The notes under the pieces are model-generated. The model was given only the letters and a program-made list of their open reading frames with translations. It was not told the DNA's origin and made no database searches. This document shows positions 43,859 through 53,268 of a stretch of DNA of 64,000 nucleotides, piece by piece (the stretch's first letter is position 1; the number at the start of each line of letters is the position of its first letter). This stretch comes from Coprobacillus cateniformis (GTDB taxonomy: Bacteria; Bacillota_I; Bacilli_A; Erysipelotrichales; Coprobacillaceae), in contig NZ_WSNW01000001.1 of the NCBI RefSeq assembly GCF_009767585.1, positions 3,543,462-3,607,461 on the forward strand, in the 5' to 3' direction. The translations under genes were made by a program, and so were the position numbers.

Positions 43859-43895
43859 AGACCATAGATGTAGTTTTTCTACATCTTTTGGTCTT
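43859..43895 (-). terminator. Terminator of the RpiR-type regulator
   Basis: Minus-strand long stem AAGACCAAAAGATGTAG / CTACATCTATGGTCTT with one internal mismatch region, then TTTT; the stop codon lies in the left arm. It contains TGTAGTTTTTCTACA, also found upstream of the regulator gene. Confidence 0.8.
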
Positions 43896-44745
43896 CTTTT
43901 TGGAATCCTCTTTTTTTAATAAGTTGACTATATGTATCTAATTTTTTTGTGTATTTTTGATAATCACAAAATAAAATTCCAACATATAACATATCAATTA
44001 TACTGGTTTGTTTTGTTCGTGAATAAATGGCATCTCCATATAAATATTGTTTTTGACTTGTATATAAGGAAACTTCACCATATTGATGAATGAATGCATT
44101 CTCAAAGTTACTTATTGTTATTGTATGAGCTCCGCTCTCTTGTGCTAATTTCAATGTTTCAATTGTATTAACAGAATTACCTGAATAAGAAATACCAATT
44201 GCTATATCATCTTGACCAAGATTTTGAGCATGAATATTTTGCAAATAATAATCATTATAGTAATGCACATCTTTCCCTAAATATAACAGTTTTGTCATTC
44301 AATCACTAGCTACACTCGCTGAATTTTCAACAGCATAAATACTAATATGCTGTGCACTATGTAACATCCTCACGGCTTTCTCAAAAGATTCGACAGAAAT
44401 TGATTTTAACGTGTCTTCAAGCATTTGAATTGTTGTTGCAATCATTAAAGATGGAATATCCTGTACTTTACTCAGTTGTGTAATATCAAAGCCATAAAGT
44501 ACATGAGTATGAGTTTCATTTGATTTTATTAAACTATATTTCAACTGTTTAAATCCCTTACATCCAATCGCTTTGACAAAACGCATAATAGTTGGTTGTG
44601 AAACACCAACTTCCTTTTCAATAAATGTCATTGATAATTTTTCAATACTGTCATTATAATCAAGAATATAATCAGCAACCTTTTTTTCTGATGGACGTAA
44701 CTGATTATAAACAGTTTGAATTTGAAACTGTATTGTCTCTTCCAT
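43879..44745 (-). pseudogene. RpiR-family regulator interrupted by an in-frame TGA
   Basis: Transcriptional regulator of the MurR/RpiR type. The N-terminal helix-turn-helix (LRPSEKKVADYILDYND, then FIEKEVGVSQPTIMRFVKAI) is in the first 80 residues, and a SIS sugar-phosphate domain follows (IYAVENSASVAS, then AIGISYSGNSVNTIETLKLA). A TGA at 44299-44301 splits the frame after residue 148, directly before an ATG; one base change (TTA to TGA) would explain it. Both halves stay in one frame. The two pieces might still be made by reinitiation, but no ribosome site precedes the second. Divergent relation to the operon is absent; it is upstream on the same strand and probably controls it. Confidence 0.83.
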
Positions 44746-44756
44746 AATTTCCTCCT

Positions 44757-44771
44757 TGTAGAAAAACTACA
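44757..44771. promoter_or_regulatory. 15-bp palindrome in the regulator's leader
   Basis: TGTAGAAAAACTACA, perfect 5-bp arms, stands just before the AGGAGG site of the regulator gene. The same 15-mer is in the terminator after the gene (43868-43882). A TGCGTAGAAAAA half-site lies near the phosphonate operon start (about 43812-43823). Possible RpiR operator; could also be a small regulatory hairpin. Confidence 0.45.
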
Positions 44772-44913
44772 TTTTTATTAATTTTCTATACTCTTATTAT
44801 GTAAAATTTTATTCATTACATAAAATCTTCATACGTTAAGAAAATGTAATATTTATATTAAGGAAATCATATAGACACAAAACATTTGATAAAACTAGTT
44901 TTCTATGAAATAA

Positions 44914-44946
44914 AAAAGGCATATTTTCTTATTAAAATATGCCTTT
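44914..44946 (-). terminator. Terminator of the PFOR gene
   Basis: Minus-strand AAAGGCATATTTT / AAAATATGCCTTT with a 7-base loop, then TTTATTTC. Confidence 0.88.
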
Positions 44947-44956
44947 CCTTATTTAA

Positions 44957-47900
44957 TTATTCTGAAACCATGCGATCTAAACGTGCACGACGTTTTTTAG
45001 CATCTTTTTCACATTTTGTCATTAATTCTTCAGCGTGTTCAGGATTAACTTTTGCTAACATTGCAAATCTATTTTCATTTAATAAGAAATCTTTGAACTT
45101 AGTGAAATCAGGTTCTTTAGAATCAATTTGTAATGGATTCTTTTCTTGATCTTCTAAACGTGGATCATATCTGAATAAGTTGAAGTAACCACATTCAACA
45201 GCACGTTTTTGTTCAATTTGATGATTTGCTAAACCACCTTTAATACCATGTTCAATACATGGAGCATAAGCAATAATTAATGATGGTCCATCATAAGCTT
45301 CTGCTTCTTTCATAGCTTTAATTGTTTGCATTGGGTTAGCTCCCATAGAAATTTGAGCCACATAAACATGTCCATATGCCATAGCAATTTGAGCTAAATC
45401 TTTCTTAGAAGCTGCTTTACCTCCAGCAGTGAATTTTGCAATTGAACCAGCTTGTGAAGATTTAGAAGATTGTCCTCCTGTATTAGAGTAAACTTCTGTA
45501 TCAAGCACTAAGATATTGACATTTTGATCACTTGCTAAAACATGGTCAACACCACCGTATCCGATGTCATATGCCCAACCATCTCCACCGATGATCCATT
45601 GTGATTTTGTAACCAATTCACCTTTCATATCTAATAAAGGTTTGATACCTTCACATTTTGAAGTTTCAACTAATGATACCAATTGATCATAAAGTTTTCT
45701 TTCTTCTTCACGTTGACCTTTTACACCTTCATATTGAGTTAATACGTCTTGAAGTTCAGGTTCACAATCAGCTTTGTTATCTCTAATGATTTCTAAAATA
45801 TGTTTAGCCATATAGTTTTCAGCTAGTTTCATACCAAAACCATATTCAGCATTATCTTCAAATAATGAGTTAGCCCATGCAGGTCCTTGACCATTTTCAT
45901 CAACTGTACATGGAGTTGATGGTGTAGATCCTGAATAGATTGAACTACATCCTGTTGCATTAGCAATTCTCATATCTTTACCAAATAATTGAGAAGCCAA
46001 ACGGTAATATGGAGTTTCACCACATCCACCACAAGCTCCAGAAACTTCAAAGTATGGTCTCATGAAACCAACACCTTTAACAGTAGTTAATGGATAACGA
46101 TCAGCCTTATAAGATACTTTTGTATACATATAATCAGCTAATGGCGCATGATCCAATTCTTCTTTTACTGGTACCATAGTTAAAGCTTTCTTTCCTGCTT
46201 TACCTGGACATTCAGTGACACAAAGACCACATCCAACACAATTATCAGGTGAAACTTGGATACGGTATGCCAAACCATCAACATTCTTACCAATTGGTTT
46301 TAAGACATCATCATGGATATCTTCTGGTAATGCATTCATTTCTTCATCATTTAATAAGAATGCACGAATTGTTGCATGTGGACAAACCATAACACAGTTA
46401 TTACATTGGATACAGTTTTCTTTTTCCCAGCGAGGAACTTCAACTGCAATTGCACGTTTTTCTTTTAAAGCAACACCTGATTGCATAGAACCATCTAACT
46501 TATCCATGAAAGCAGATACTGGTAAATCATAACCATCTAATGAATTAATTGGTGATACAAAGTTATCAAAATGATCATCACCTGTACGTTGACGTGTCTC
46601 ATTAACTGTTAAATTAGCCCAATCAGCAGATACAGGAACTTCTACAATTGCATCTTTTCCAGCATCGATTGCTTTATAGTTTAATTCAACAATAGCGTCA
46701 CCTTTTTTACCATATGTTTTCTTAGCCATTGCTTTCATATATTCAACAGATTTCTCAATTGGTAAAATTTGTGGATTTAATGCAAAGAAAGCAGATTGAA
46801 GAATTGTATTTGTTCTTCTTCCCATACCAATTTCACTTGCAATTTTATTTGCATTAATGATAAAGAATTTAGCATTCTTATCTGCCAATTGTTTTTTCAA
46901 ACGATTTGGTAAATAATCAACAACTTCTTTTTCATCAAATTCAGTATTTAATAAGAATGTTCCACCCTTTTTCAAATTCTTCAACATATCGAATTTGACA
47001 ACATAGTTATCTAATGAACATGAAATAAAATCAGCATTATTAACATAATAAGTTGCACGAATTGGAGTATGTCCAAATCTTAAGTTAGAACGAGTTGCTC
47101 CACCTGCTTTTTTACTATCATAAGCAAAATAAGCTTGTGAATATAAATCAGTATGGTCCCCAATAATCTTAATAGAAGATTTATTAGCAGATACCGTACC
47201 ATCAGATCCTAATCCATAGAATAAACAAGATGTGTAATCAGCATCAACAGTAAATTCATCATCTTCTTTTAATGACAAATGAGTGACATCATCATGAATA
47301 CCAATTGTAAATGAATTAAATGGATCAGTTTCTAATAAATGATCATAAACACCTTTAATTTGACGAGGTGTTGTATCTTTAGAACCCATACCATAACGAC
47401 CACCAATGATATTGATATCTTTATCTTTTAAAACAGCAACAACATCTAAGTATAATGGTTCACCAGTTGATCCGATTTCTTTCGTACGGTCTAAAACAGC
47501 AATTTTCTTAACTGTTTCTGGTAAAACATCTAATAAATATTTTGGAGAGAATGGTCTATATAAGTGAACTTTGATTAAACCAACCTTTTCTCCATTTTTC
47601 ATCATTTCATCAATTGTTTCTTTTACAGTTTCTGTTACTGATCCCATTGCAACGATAACTCTATCTGCATCTGGTGCTCCATAATATGTAAATGGAGCAT
47701 ATTCTCTACCAGTAATTTCAGAAATCTTTTTCATATAATCAGCAGCAATTTCTACAACAGCATCATAATGTTTATTTTGAGCTTCTCTACCCTGGAAGTA
47801 GATATCATCATTTTCAGCCCCACCACGTTCAATAGGATTTGTGTGTGGATTCAATGCATTGTCTTTAAATTTCTTTAATGCTTCTTTATCTAATAAACTA

Positions 47901-48475
47901 TCTAGAACTTCATAATCCATAACTTCTACTTTTTGAATTTCATGAGATGTTCTAAAACCATCAAAGAAATGAATAACTGGTACACTTGCTTTAATTGCTG
48001 TTAAGTGAGCAATTCCACCTAAATCCATAACTTCCTGAACACTATGAGAACAAATCATAGGGGCACCAACTTGACGACAAGCATATACGTCTTGATGATC
48101 ACCAAAAATATTTAACGCACGTGTTGCAAGTGCTCTTGCAGCCACATGGAATACACCAGGTAACAATTCACCTTGAATTTTATAAAGGTTTGGAATCATT
48201 AATAGCAAACCTTGTGAAGCAGTAAAAGTTGTTGCTAGAGCACCACCTTGTAAAGCTCCATGAACAGCCCCTGCTGCTCCAGCTTCTGATTGCATTTCAA
48301 TAACATTTACAGAAGACCCAAAAATATTCTTCATCCCTTGAGCAGCCCAAGCCTCAGCGTTTTCTGCCATTGGAGAAGATGGGGTAATTGGATAGATACT
48401 TGCAACTTCACTAAATGCATAGGCCACGTGCGCAGCTGCAGTATTTCCATCCATAGATAAATACTTTTTAGACAT
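44957..48475 (-). CDS. nifJ: Pyruvate:ferredoxin (flavodoxin) oxidoreductase
   Basis: A 1172-residue single-chain enzyme converting pyruvate and CoA to acetyl-CoA, carbon dioxide and reduced ferredoxin or flavodoxin. Domain I begins MDGNTAAAHVAYAFSEVA. Two 4Fe-4S clusters are bound by CIQCNNCVMVCPH (near 690) and CVGCGLCVTECPG, and a third by CGGCGETPYYRL with later cysteines. The thiamine diphosphate site is GDGWAYDIGYGG with the following NTGGQ. Full length and intact. Ribosome site AGGAGG. Marks an anaerobic lifestyle. Monocistronic, with its own terminator. Confidence 0.97.
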   Translation of the reverse strand: MSKKYLSMDGNTAAAHVAYAFSEVASIYPITPSSPMAENAEAWAAQGMKNIFGSSVNVIEMQSEAGAAGAVHGALQGGALATTFTASQGLLLMIPNLYKIQGELLPGVFHVAARALATRALNIFGDHQDVYACRQVGAPMICSHSVQEVMDLGGIAHLTAIKASVPVIHFFDGFRTSHEIQKVEVMDYEVLDSLLDKEALKKFKDNALNPHTNPIERGGAENDDIYFQGREAQNKHYDAVVEIAADYMKKISEITGREYAPFTYYGAPDADRVIVAMGSVTETVKETIDEMMKNGEKVGLIKVHLYRPFSPKYLLDVLPETVKKIAVLDRTKEIGSTGEPLYLDVVAVLKDKDINIIGGRYGMGSKDTTPRQIKGVYDHLLETDPFNSFTIGIHDDVTHLSLKEDDEFTVDADYTSCLFYGLGSDGTVSANKSSIKIIGDHTDLYSQAYFAYDSKKAGGATRSNLRFGHTPIRATYYVNNADFISCSLDNYVVKFDMLKNLKKGGTFLLNTEFDEKEVVDYLPNRLKKQLADKNAKFFIINANKIASEIGMGRRTNTILQSAFFALNPQILPIEKSVEYMKAMAKKTYGKKGDAIVELNYKAIDAGKDAIVEVPVSADWANLTVNETRQRTGDDHFDNFVSPINSLDGYDLPVSAFMDKLDGSMQSGVALKEKRAIAVEVPRWEKENCIQCNNCVMVCPHATIRAFLLNDEEMNALPEDIHDDVLKPIGKNVDGLAYRIQVSPDNCVGCGLCVTECPGKAGKKALTMVPVKEELDHAPLADYMYTKVSYKADRYPLTTVKGVGFMRPYFEVSGACGGCGETPYYRLASQLFGKDMRIANATGCSSIYSGSTPSTPCTVDENGQGPAWANSLFEDNAEYGFGMKLAENYMAKHILEIIRDNKADCEPELQDVLTQYEGVKGQREEERKLYDQLVSLVETSKCEGIKPLLDMKGELVTKSQWIIGGDGWAYDIGYGGVDHVLASDQNVNILVLDTEVYSNTGGQSSKSSQAGSIAKFTAGGKAASKKDLAQIAMAYGHVYVAQISMGANPMQTIKAMKEAEAYDGPSLIIAYAPCIEHGIKGGLANHQIEQKRAVECGYFNLFRYDPRLEDQEKNPLQIDSKEPDFTKFKDFLLNENRFAMLAKVNPEHAEELMTKCEKDAKKRRARLDRMVSE

Positions 48476-48703
48476 AATTTTCTTTCCTCCTATATATCTA
48501 TAGTATACTCTTTTCTCTTGTGAATTTCCATATCAATTTATTTAAAATCACTGGGAAGTATATGCTAACTCCCAAATATATCCATATGTTCACAAAACTA
48601 CTAGTTCATTTTCATTTGAAAAGCACGTAATCACAAAAATAGACTTTTTTTTCCATAAAAAAAATGATAGAATATTGAAGAATAAAGACAAAGGAGTTCA
48701 TTC

Positions 48704-49945
48704 ATGAAAAAAAGAAACTGTTTTATTGGACAATCAGGTGGTCCAACAACTGCTATTAATGCTTCATTAGCTGGGATTATTGCAGAATGTATTGATACTC
48801 AACAATTTGCTCATGTTTATGGGATGATTAATGGAGTCAAAGGTTTATTAGAAAATAAATATATGGATTTACTTGAAATCTTTAAAAGCACTGAAGATTT
48901 AAACCATCTTAAGCATTCTCCTGCTATGTATCTTGGATCATGTCGCTATAAATTGCCAGAGTTTCAAGAAGATCCACAAACATATCAATTGTTATTTCAA
49001 TTATTTAATGAATTAGAAATCACTGATTTTTATTATATTGGTGGAAATGATTCAATGGATACAGTTGCTAAACTATCAACATATGCGAAAACTATTGATT
49101 CTCATATTCGTTTTATTGGCATCCCAAAAACTATTGATAACGACCTTATGGGAACTGACCATACACCAGGATTTGGATCAGCAGCAAAATATGTTGCAAC
49201 CTCTATGTTAGAAATAGCTTATGACAGCTCTATCTACAAACTCAACGCTGTCACTATCGTCGAAATTATGGGAAGAAACGCTGGATGGTTAACTGCCGCA
49301 AGTGCACTTGCAAGAACAGCATATAGCGATGCACCTGACCTCATTTACTTACCAGAAGTTCCCTTTAGCAAGAAAGCCTTTTTAGAAGATATTCATGCAG
49401 TGTTCAAAAAAAAGAGAAGTGTTATTATTGCTGTAAGTGAAGGAATTAGAAATGAAAACGGTGAATTCTTAGACTCAGATTCAAAATATGCAAAGCGTGA
49501 TGCTTTTGGTCATATTCTTCATTCGGGCACAGGAAAAGTATTAGAATCTATGGTCTATCAAGAATTTAAATGCAAGGTAAGAAGTATTGAATTAAATGTT
49601 TTACAAAGATGCGCAATGCATATTGCATCAGCTGTTGATTTAGATGAATCATTTGAAATCGGACGTTATGCGGTGAAAACATCTATGGCTGGAGAAACAA
49701 GTGTTATGATGGTCTTCAATCGTACCAGCAATAACCCCTATACTATAGAATGTGATTTTAAAGATGTGACTTCAATTGCCAATCTTGAACAGCGTATTCC
49801 TGTTGAATGGATTAATGAAGATCATAATGATATCACGCAAGACCTTTACAATTATCTTTATCCATTAATACAAGGCGAGATTGCAATTACATATGAAAAT
49901 GGTGTTCCACAATATGCAAACATAAATCATTTAAAAAACAATTAA
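48704..49945 (+). CDS. 6-phosphofructokinase, pyrophosphate-dependent type by residues
   Basis: A 413-residue phosphofructokinase phosphorylating fructose 6-phosphate. GQSGGPTTAINASL opens the phosphodonor site. The sequence GGNDSMDT has Asp at the position where ATP enzymes have Gly, and PKTIDND has Lys where ATP enzymes have Gly (PGTIDND); both changes mark pyrophosphate use. EIMGRNAGWL binds fructose phosphate. The length (about 410) suits the group with long C-terminal insertions. Divergent from the PFOR gene; own AAAGGAG site. Donor not proven. Confidence 0.92.
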   Translation: MKKRNCFIGQSGGPTTAINASLAGIIAECIDTQQFAHVYGMINGVKGLLENKYMDLLEIFKSTEDLNHLKHSPAMYLGSCRYKLPEFQEDPQTYQLLFQLFNELEITDFYYIGGNDSMDTVAKLSTYAKTIDSHIRFIGIPKTIDNDLMGTDHTPGFGSAAKYVATSMLEIAYDSSIYKLNAVTIVEIMGRNAGWLTAASALARTAYSDAPDLIYLPEVPFSKKAFLEDIHAVFKKKRSVIIAVSEGIRNENGEFLDSDSKYAKRDAFGHILHSGTGKVLESMVYQEFKCKVRSIELNVLQRCAMHIASAVDLDESFEIGRYAVKTSMAGETSVMMVFNRTSNNPYTIECDFKDVTSIANLEQRIPVEWINEDHNDITQDLYNYLYPLIQGEIAITYENGVPQYANINHLKNN

Positions 49946-49968
49946 GAGGTTCAACCTCTTTTTTTATT
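49944..49968 (+). terminator. Terminator of the phosphofructokinase gene
   Basis: AAGAGGT / ACCTCTT with a 3-base loop, then TTTTTTT. The stop codon abuts the left arm. Confidence 0.88.
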
Positions 49969-49991
49969 TCAATATCATTGCTTTCTATAAT

Positions 49992-50018
49992 AAAAAAATC
50001 AGGAATAACCCTGATTTT
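49992..50018 (-). terminator. Terminator of the transglutaminase operon
   Basis: Minus-strand AAAATCAGG / CCTGATTTT with a 6-base loop, then TTTATT. It lies about 105 bases after the transglutaminase stop; no gene intervenes. Confidence 0.75.
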
Positions 50019-50122
50019 CAATGGAAGACTTCAAATATATTTTTCACAACAATATTCATTCTCTAATCACATGACCTATTTGCTTCACCAATACTCCTTA
50101 TTTTTGTAAAGATATCTCTTCT

Positions 50123-52291
50123 TTATAAATAACCTAATATAAATTTAAAACAAATTTTCCTATAAAATGGCAGAGTCTTATATATTTGGTGTGAGAATAA
50201 AGAATAATATTCTTCAACCTCTTTTAATTCTTCATCACTTATTGTATGGGTTGAGAATTTCGCCTTATATGCCAACATTTCAATATCATCCTGAATATAT
50301 CCTCCATAACGAGAGATACGTTTCATTCTTTGATAATAAAGAATGATTTTTTGATTTGATGATTTATGCCTCAATTTGAGCTTAAATGCTTTTGTTGAAA
50401 CCAATCTATAAAGGAAAACAATTGCTAAAAAAATAAATCCTCTTATTATATAATCACTATATCCCAAAATACCCTGGTACCAAAGAGGTTCCTGTGTTTC
50501 TAATATATCGGAATCTGGTGTCTCTATAGGCGTTTGAGTATCAGGCTGATCTTGATTTGGTGGCTGCTCAGTGTTAGGATTCGTTGCTTGAGGTGTCTCT
50601 TGGCTGTCATCTGTTAAATTATCAAGCATTGTACCTAATGAATCCACGCCAGAGGATGAATCTGTTGGTGTCATATCTATCGGTATCCATCCAATTCCAT
50701 CATAGTATATTTCTATCCATGCATGCGAACGATTATTACGAATTTCAGCTACACCATCTTTAAAATCACTAGATTTCATGACAAATCCGCTGACATAACG
50801 TGATGGAATTCCCAGGCAGCGTAACAATAAAGCTCCCGTTGTTGCAAAATGTGTACAACTCCCTTTCTTTGTTTGAAATAAGAAATTTTCAACAAAATCT
50901 GCTCCAGCAGGCAATTCTCCTGTCTTTAATGAATATGTTGTTTGCTTTTGCAACATATATTGAACTTGATTTGCTATTTCTATAGGATTTGAATAATTGG
51001 TTAAATCTTTTCTCGTAAGATAACCATTATCTTCTAAATTTGAATCAATAAATTGATTTAAATTCTCCCTAAGTTGATCTGGGACATTCAAGTATTCATC
51101 CTCGACATATTGCTGATAATCCAAGTATTGTTCACGAGGAAAACTATTCAGTGTTTTTAAAGATTCTATATCATATGCGAAAACATCAAAAAATTCATCC
51201 GTTCTTTTAAAATACGAATCAGCAATAATTTCATTTTGTGTATCAGCAAAATATGGAACTAACTGATAACTTGTTGATTTTTTTGGAGTCACTTTAACTT
51301 GTTGAAAAATTACATCTGTATATTGTTCTTTTATATAATTTGTATATAGAGTCACAGATCTAGAATCTTCAAAATTTTTAATAACAGGTTGCCATTTATT
51401 ATTTTCATAATGCGCCAGAGAATATCCTCTTAAATAAGAAGAGAATGGTTCAGAAGATTGTACAGTTAAAGCTATACTATGACTAAGTGTAATATCTCCT
51501 GTTGGCAGACCACCATTAATTGAGGGACTTAACCCAGTTCCATTATGACTATCTCCAAAGAACCCATCAAACCAATTGGTTATTTGAGTCAACACTGATG
51601 TTGAACTTTGTCTAAAAATTGGATTTGATTCTAAATTTATACTTGAAAAAATGAGAATAAAAGATAAAAAAAGAAGAAAACATATTTTTAAAATAGGTTG
51701 TTGTTGTTTTTGATGTTTCAATATTGCACTAAATAACAATTCATATATCAGAAAACCAATAACACAATAACTTGTTATACTATTCAACTGATGTTTTATA
51801 AATACTGGAAAAAGAAATATAAATAAACATAACAGTAATTTGATATAAGTAAGTTTCTTCTGTGTAACAGTTGAAACAACTAAATAAACAATGGGAATGC
51901 CAATCATAAGGTAGAATAATATCGGAACAATACCACCTACTAATTGAGCATTTTTAAACAATTCATCAAACCGTAAAAAATAATCAAACTTAATGACTAC
52001 TTTTAATTGATCAATAACACTTTCAAATTGGTAAGATGTATAACTTAAAACAAAACAAACAATCCATCCAATAATAACACATAAAAAACCAGATTTATAA
52101 CTTTTTAGCATCGTCAAATACACAATACCTGAGAAAATAATGAGTAGAAATAATCCTGATACAAACTCTTCAGGAAAATACAAAGAATAACCTAACCCTC
52201 CACTTAAACCAACAACGCCCAAAATAATAATCACAAAGTCTAAGCAGATGTTACACTGTTTTTGAGGTAACTTTAAAATCAAGTTTTTCAT
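50123..52291 (-). CDS. Membrane transglutaminase-like protein
   Basis: A 722-residue protein with about seven membrane segments in the first 215 residues, a large extracellular part and one more segment near 610-630. The transglutaminase-like triad is Cys in KKGSCTHFATTGALLLRCLG (near 485), His in SHAWIEIYY and Asp in IPIDMTPT. A Pro/Gln/Thr-rich linker follows (TEQPPNQDQPDTQTP). The family accompanies MoxR and DUF58 genes and is thought to work on extracellular proteins or peptides; no substrate is known. Its start overlaps the DUF58 stop by 4 bases. Confidence 0.9.
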   Translation of the reverse strand: MKNLILKLPQKQCNICLDFVIIILGVVGLSGGLGYSLYFPEEFVSGLFLLIIFSGIVYLTMLKSYKSGFLCVIIGWIVCFVLSYTSYQFESVIDQLKVVIKFDYFLRFDELFKNAQLVGGIVPILFYLMIGIPIVYLVVSTVTQKKLTYIKLLLCLFIFLFPVFIKHQLNSITSYCVIGFLIYELLFSAILKHQKQQQPILKICFLLFLSFILIFSSINLESNPIFRQSSTSVLTQITNWFDGFFGDSHNGTGLSPSINGGLPTGDITLSHSIALTVQSSEPFSSYLRGYSLAHYENNKWQPVIKNFEDSRSVTLYTNYIKEQYTDVIFQQVKVTPKKSTSYQLVPYFADTQNEIIADSYFKRTDEFFDVFAYDIESLKTLNSFPREQYLDYQQYVEDEYLNVPDQLRENLNQFIDSNLEDNGYLTRKDLTNYSNPIEIANQVQYMLQKQTTYSLKTGELPAGADFVENFLFQTKKGSCTHFATTGALLLRCLGIPSRYVSGFVMKSSDFKDGVAEIRNNRSHAWIEIYYDGIGWIPIDMTPTDSSSGVDSLGTMLDNLTDDSQETPQATNPNTEQPPNQDQPDTQTPIETPDSDILETQEPLWYQGILGYSDYIIRGFIFLAIVFLYRLVSTKAFKLKLRHKSSNQKIILYYQRMKRISRYGGYIQDDIEMLAYKAKFSTHTISDEELKEVEEYYSLFSHQIYKTLPFYRKICFKFILGYL

Positions 52292-53268
52292 TTTTCATAC
52301 ACCTCAATTCCTTGACTAGAGACAACAAAGACACTCAGATAATCATGATTTTGTGCTAAAGCACTTTGATATTTTAAACTCATATCTTTCAATATTCTTT
52401 TCATACATTCTCGCAAATGTTCTTGATTTAAAATCAGTTCTGGTACCATCCCCTCAGTATGTGATTGAGGACATAAAATTTCAAAATGAACTTGTCTTTT
52501 CAATAATAAAGAACAGAGTGAATAAAACCTATCCAAAGCTTGATTATCTTCTCTCATGTGATGAAGTTCAACAGCCAATAGTATTTTTTTAACAATAGGT
52601 TGACTTCCTATTTTTACAAATAACTCATCTTTTTTCAAAGAAGCTTTCCAGTGAATATGTCTCAATGAATCATGTTCATGATATGGACGTAAATCAAAAA
52701 TTTCCAAATAATCTTCACCTGACTGATAAGGCGAATATTCAGTAGACTCTTGTGTAAATCCAACAGTATTTTCTAATTGCATATCTATAGGTATCAATGA
52801 TGGAAAGACATAGAAGTAAGCATGTTGATTTGAGCTTCTTTTGAAATGAATACAACCAAGCAAATCAAAGCAATAAATATGATGGATTTGAACATAATAA
52901 TAACCACAGTCATCAATTGTTAAAGCATCCATGGCGAGTTGATCATAGATTTTCTGTTTGCGACGATAGATGACTTTTCCTAAACTATCAATAACACTAT
53001 AATCAACAATCAATGAACCACAATGGAACAAACTCTTATCCACTCTTGTAAATGTCATATAAAGATTTTCATGTCGCTCTAGAATAGAACGATGACATGT
53101 TACAATGACATCCGTCATTCTCATACTTTTGTAACTCACTATCACAGAAAAAAAGAAGAGCAAGACACCCAATGCAAATAACAAAAACAAAAAATAACCT
53201 AACAGTAAGCTCCATACCCCATATAGAAATATCAAGACACAAAGATACTTCATAAGTCCTTTATACAT
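52288..53268 (-). CDS. DUF58 domain protein
   Basis: A 326-residue protein with two N-terminal membrane segments (about 7-45). The DUF58 core contains EYSPYQSGEDYLEIFDLRPY and HDSLRHIHWKASLKKDELFVK, the hallmark R-x-I-x-W-K. It often acts with MoxR ATPases, resembling a von Willebrand-like partner. Its ATG overlaps the moxR stop as TAATG. Function in this organism is unknown. Confidence 0.92.
   Translation of the reverse strand: MYKGLMKYLCVLIFLYGVWSLLLGYFLFLLFALGVLLFFFSVIVSYKSMRMTDVIVTCHRSILERHENLYMTFTRVDKSLFHCGSLIVDYSVIDSLGKVIYRRKQKIYDQLAMDALTIDDCGYYYVQIHHIYCFDLLGCIHFKRSSNQHAYFYVFPSLIPIDMQLENTVGFTQESTEYSPYQSGEDYLEIFDLRPYHEHDSLRHIHWKASLKKDELFVKIGSQPIVKKILLAVELHHMREDNQALDRFYSLCSLLLKRQVHFEILCPQSHTEGMVPELILNQEHLRECMKRILKDMSLKYQSALAQNHDYLSVFVVSSQGIEVYEK

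Noticed and set aside
44299..44301. TGA read as tryptophan
   Set aside because: TGA serves as a normal stop in several intact genes here, for example padR and the Cys-rich protein at 36519.
46215..46532. 105-codon open frame opposite the PFOR gene
   Set aside because: It lies wholly inside a highly conserved gene, has no ribosome site and no recognisable domain.
48481..48700. Rex-type redox operator between PFOR and phosphofructokinase
   Set aside because: A single TTGTGAATT-like half is present without its partner.
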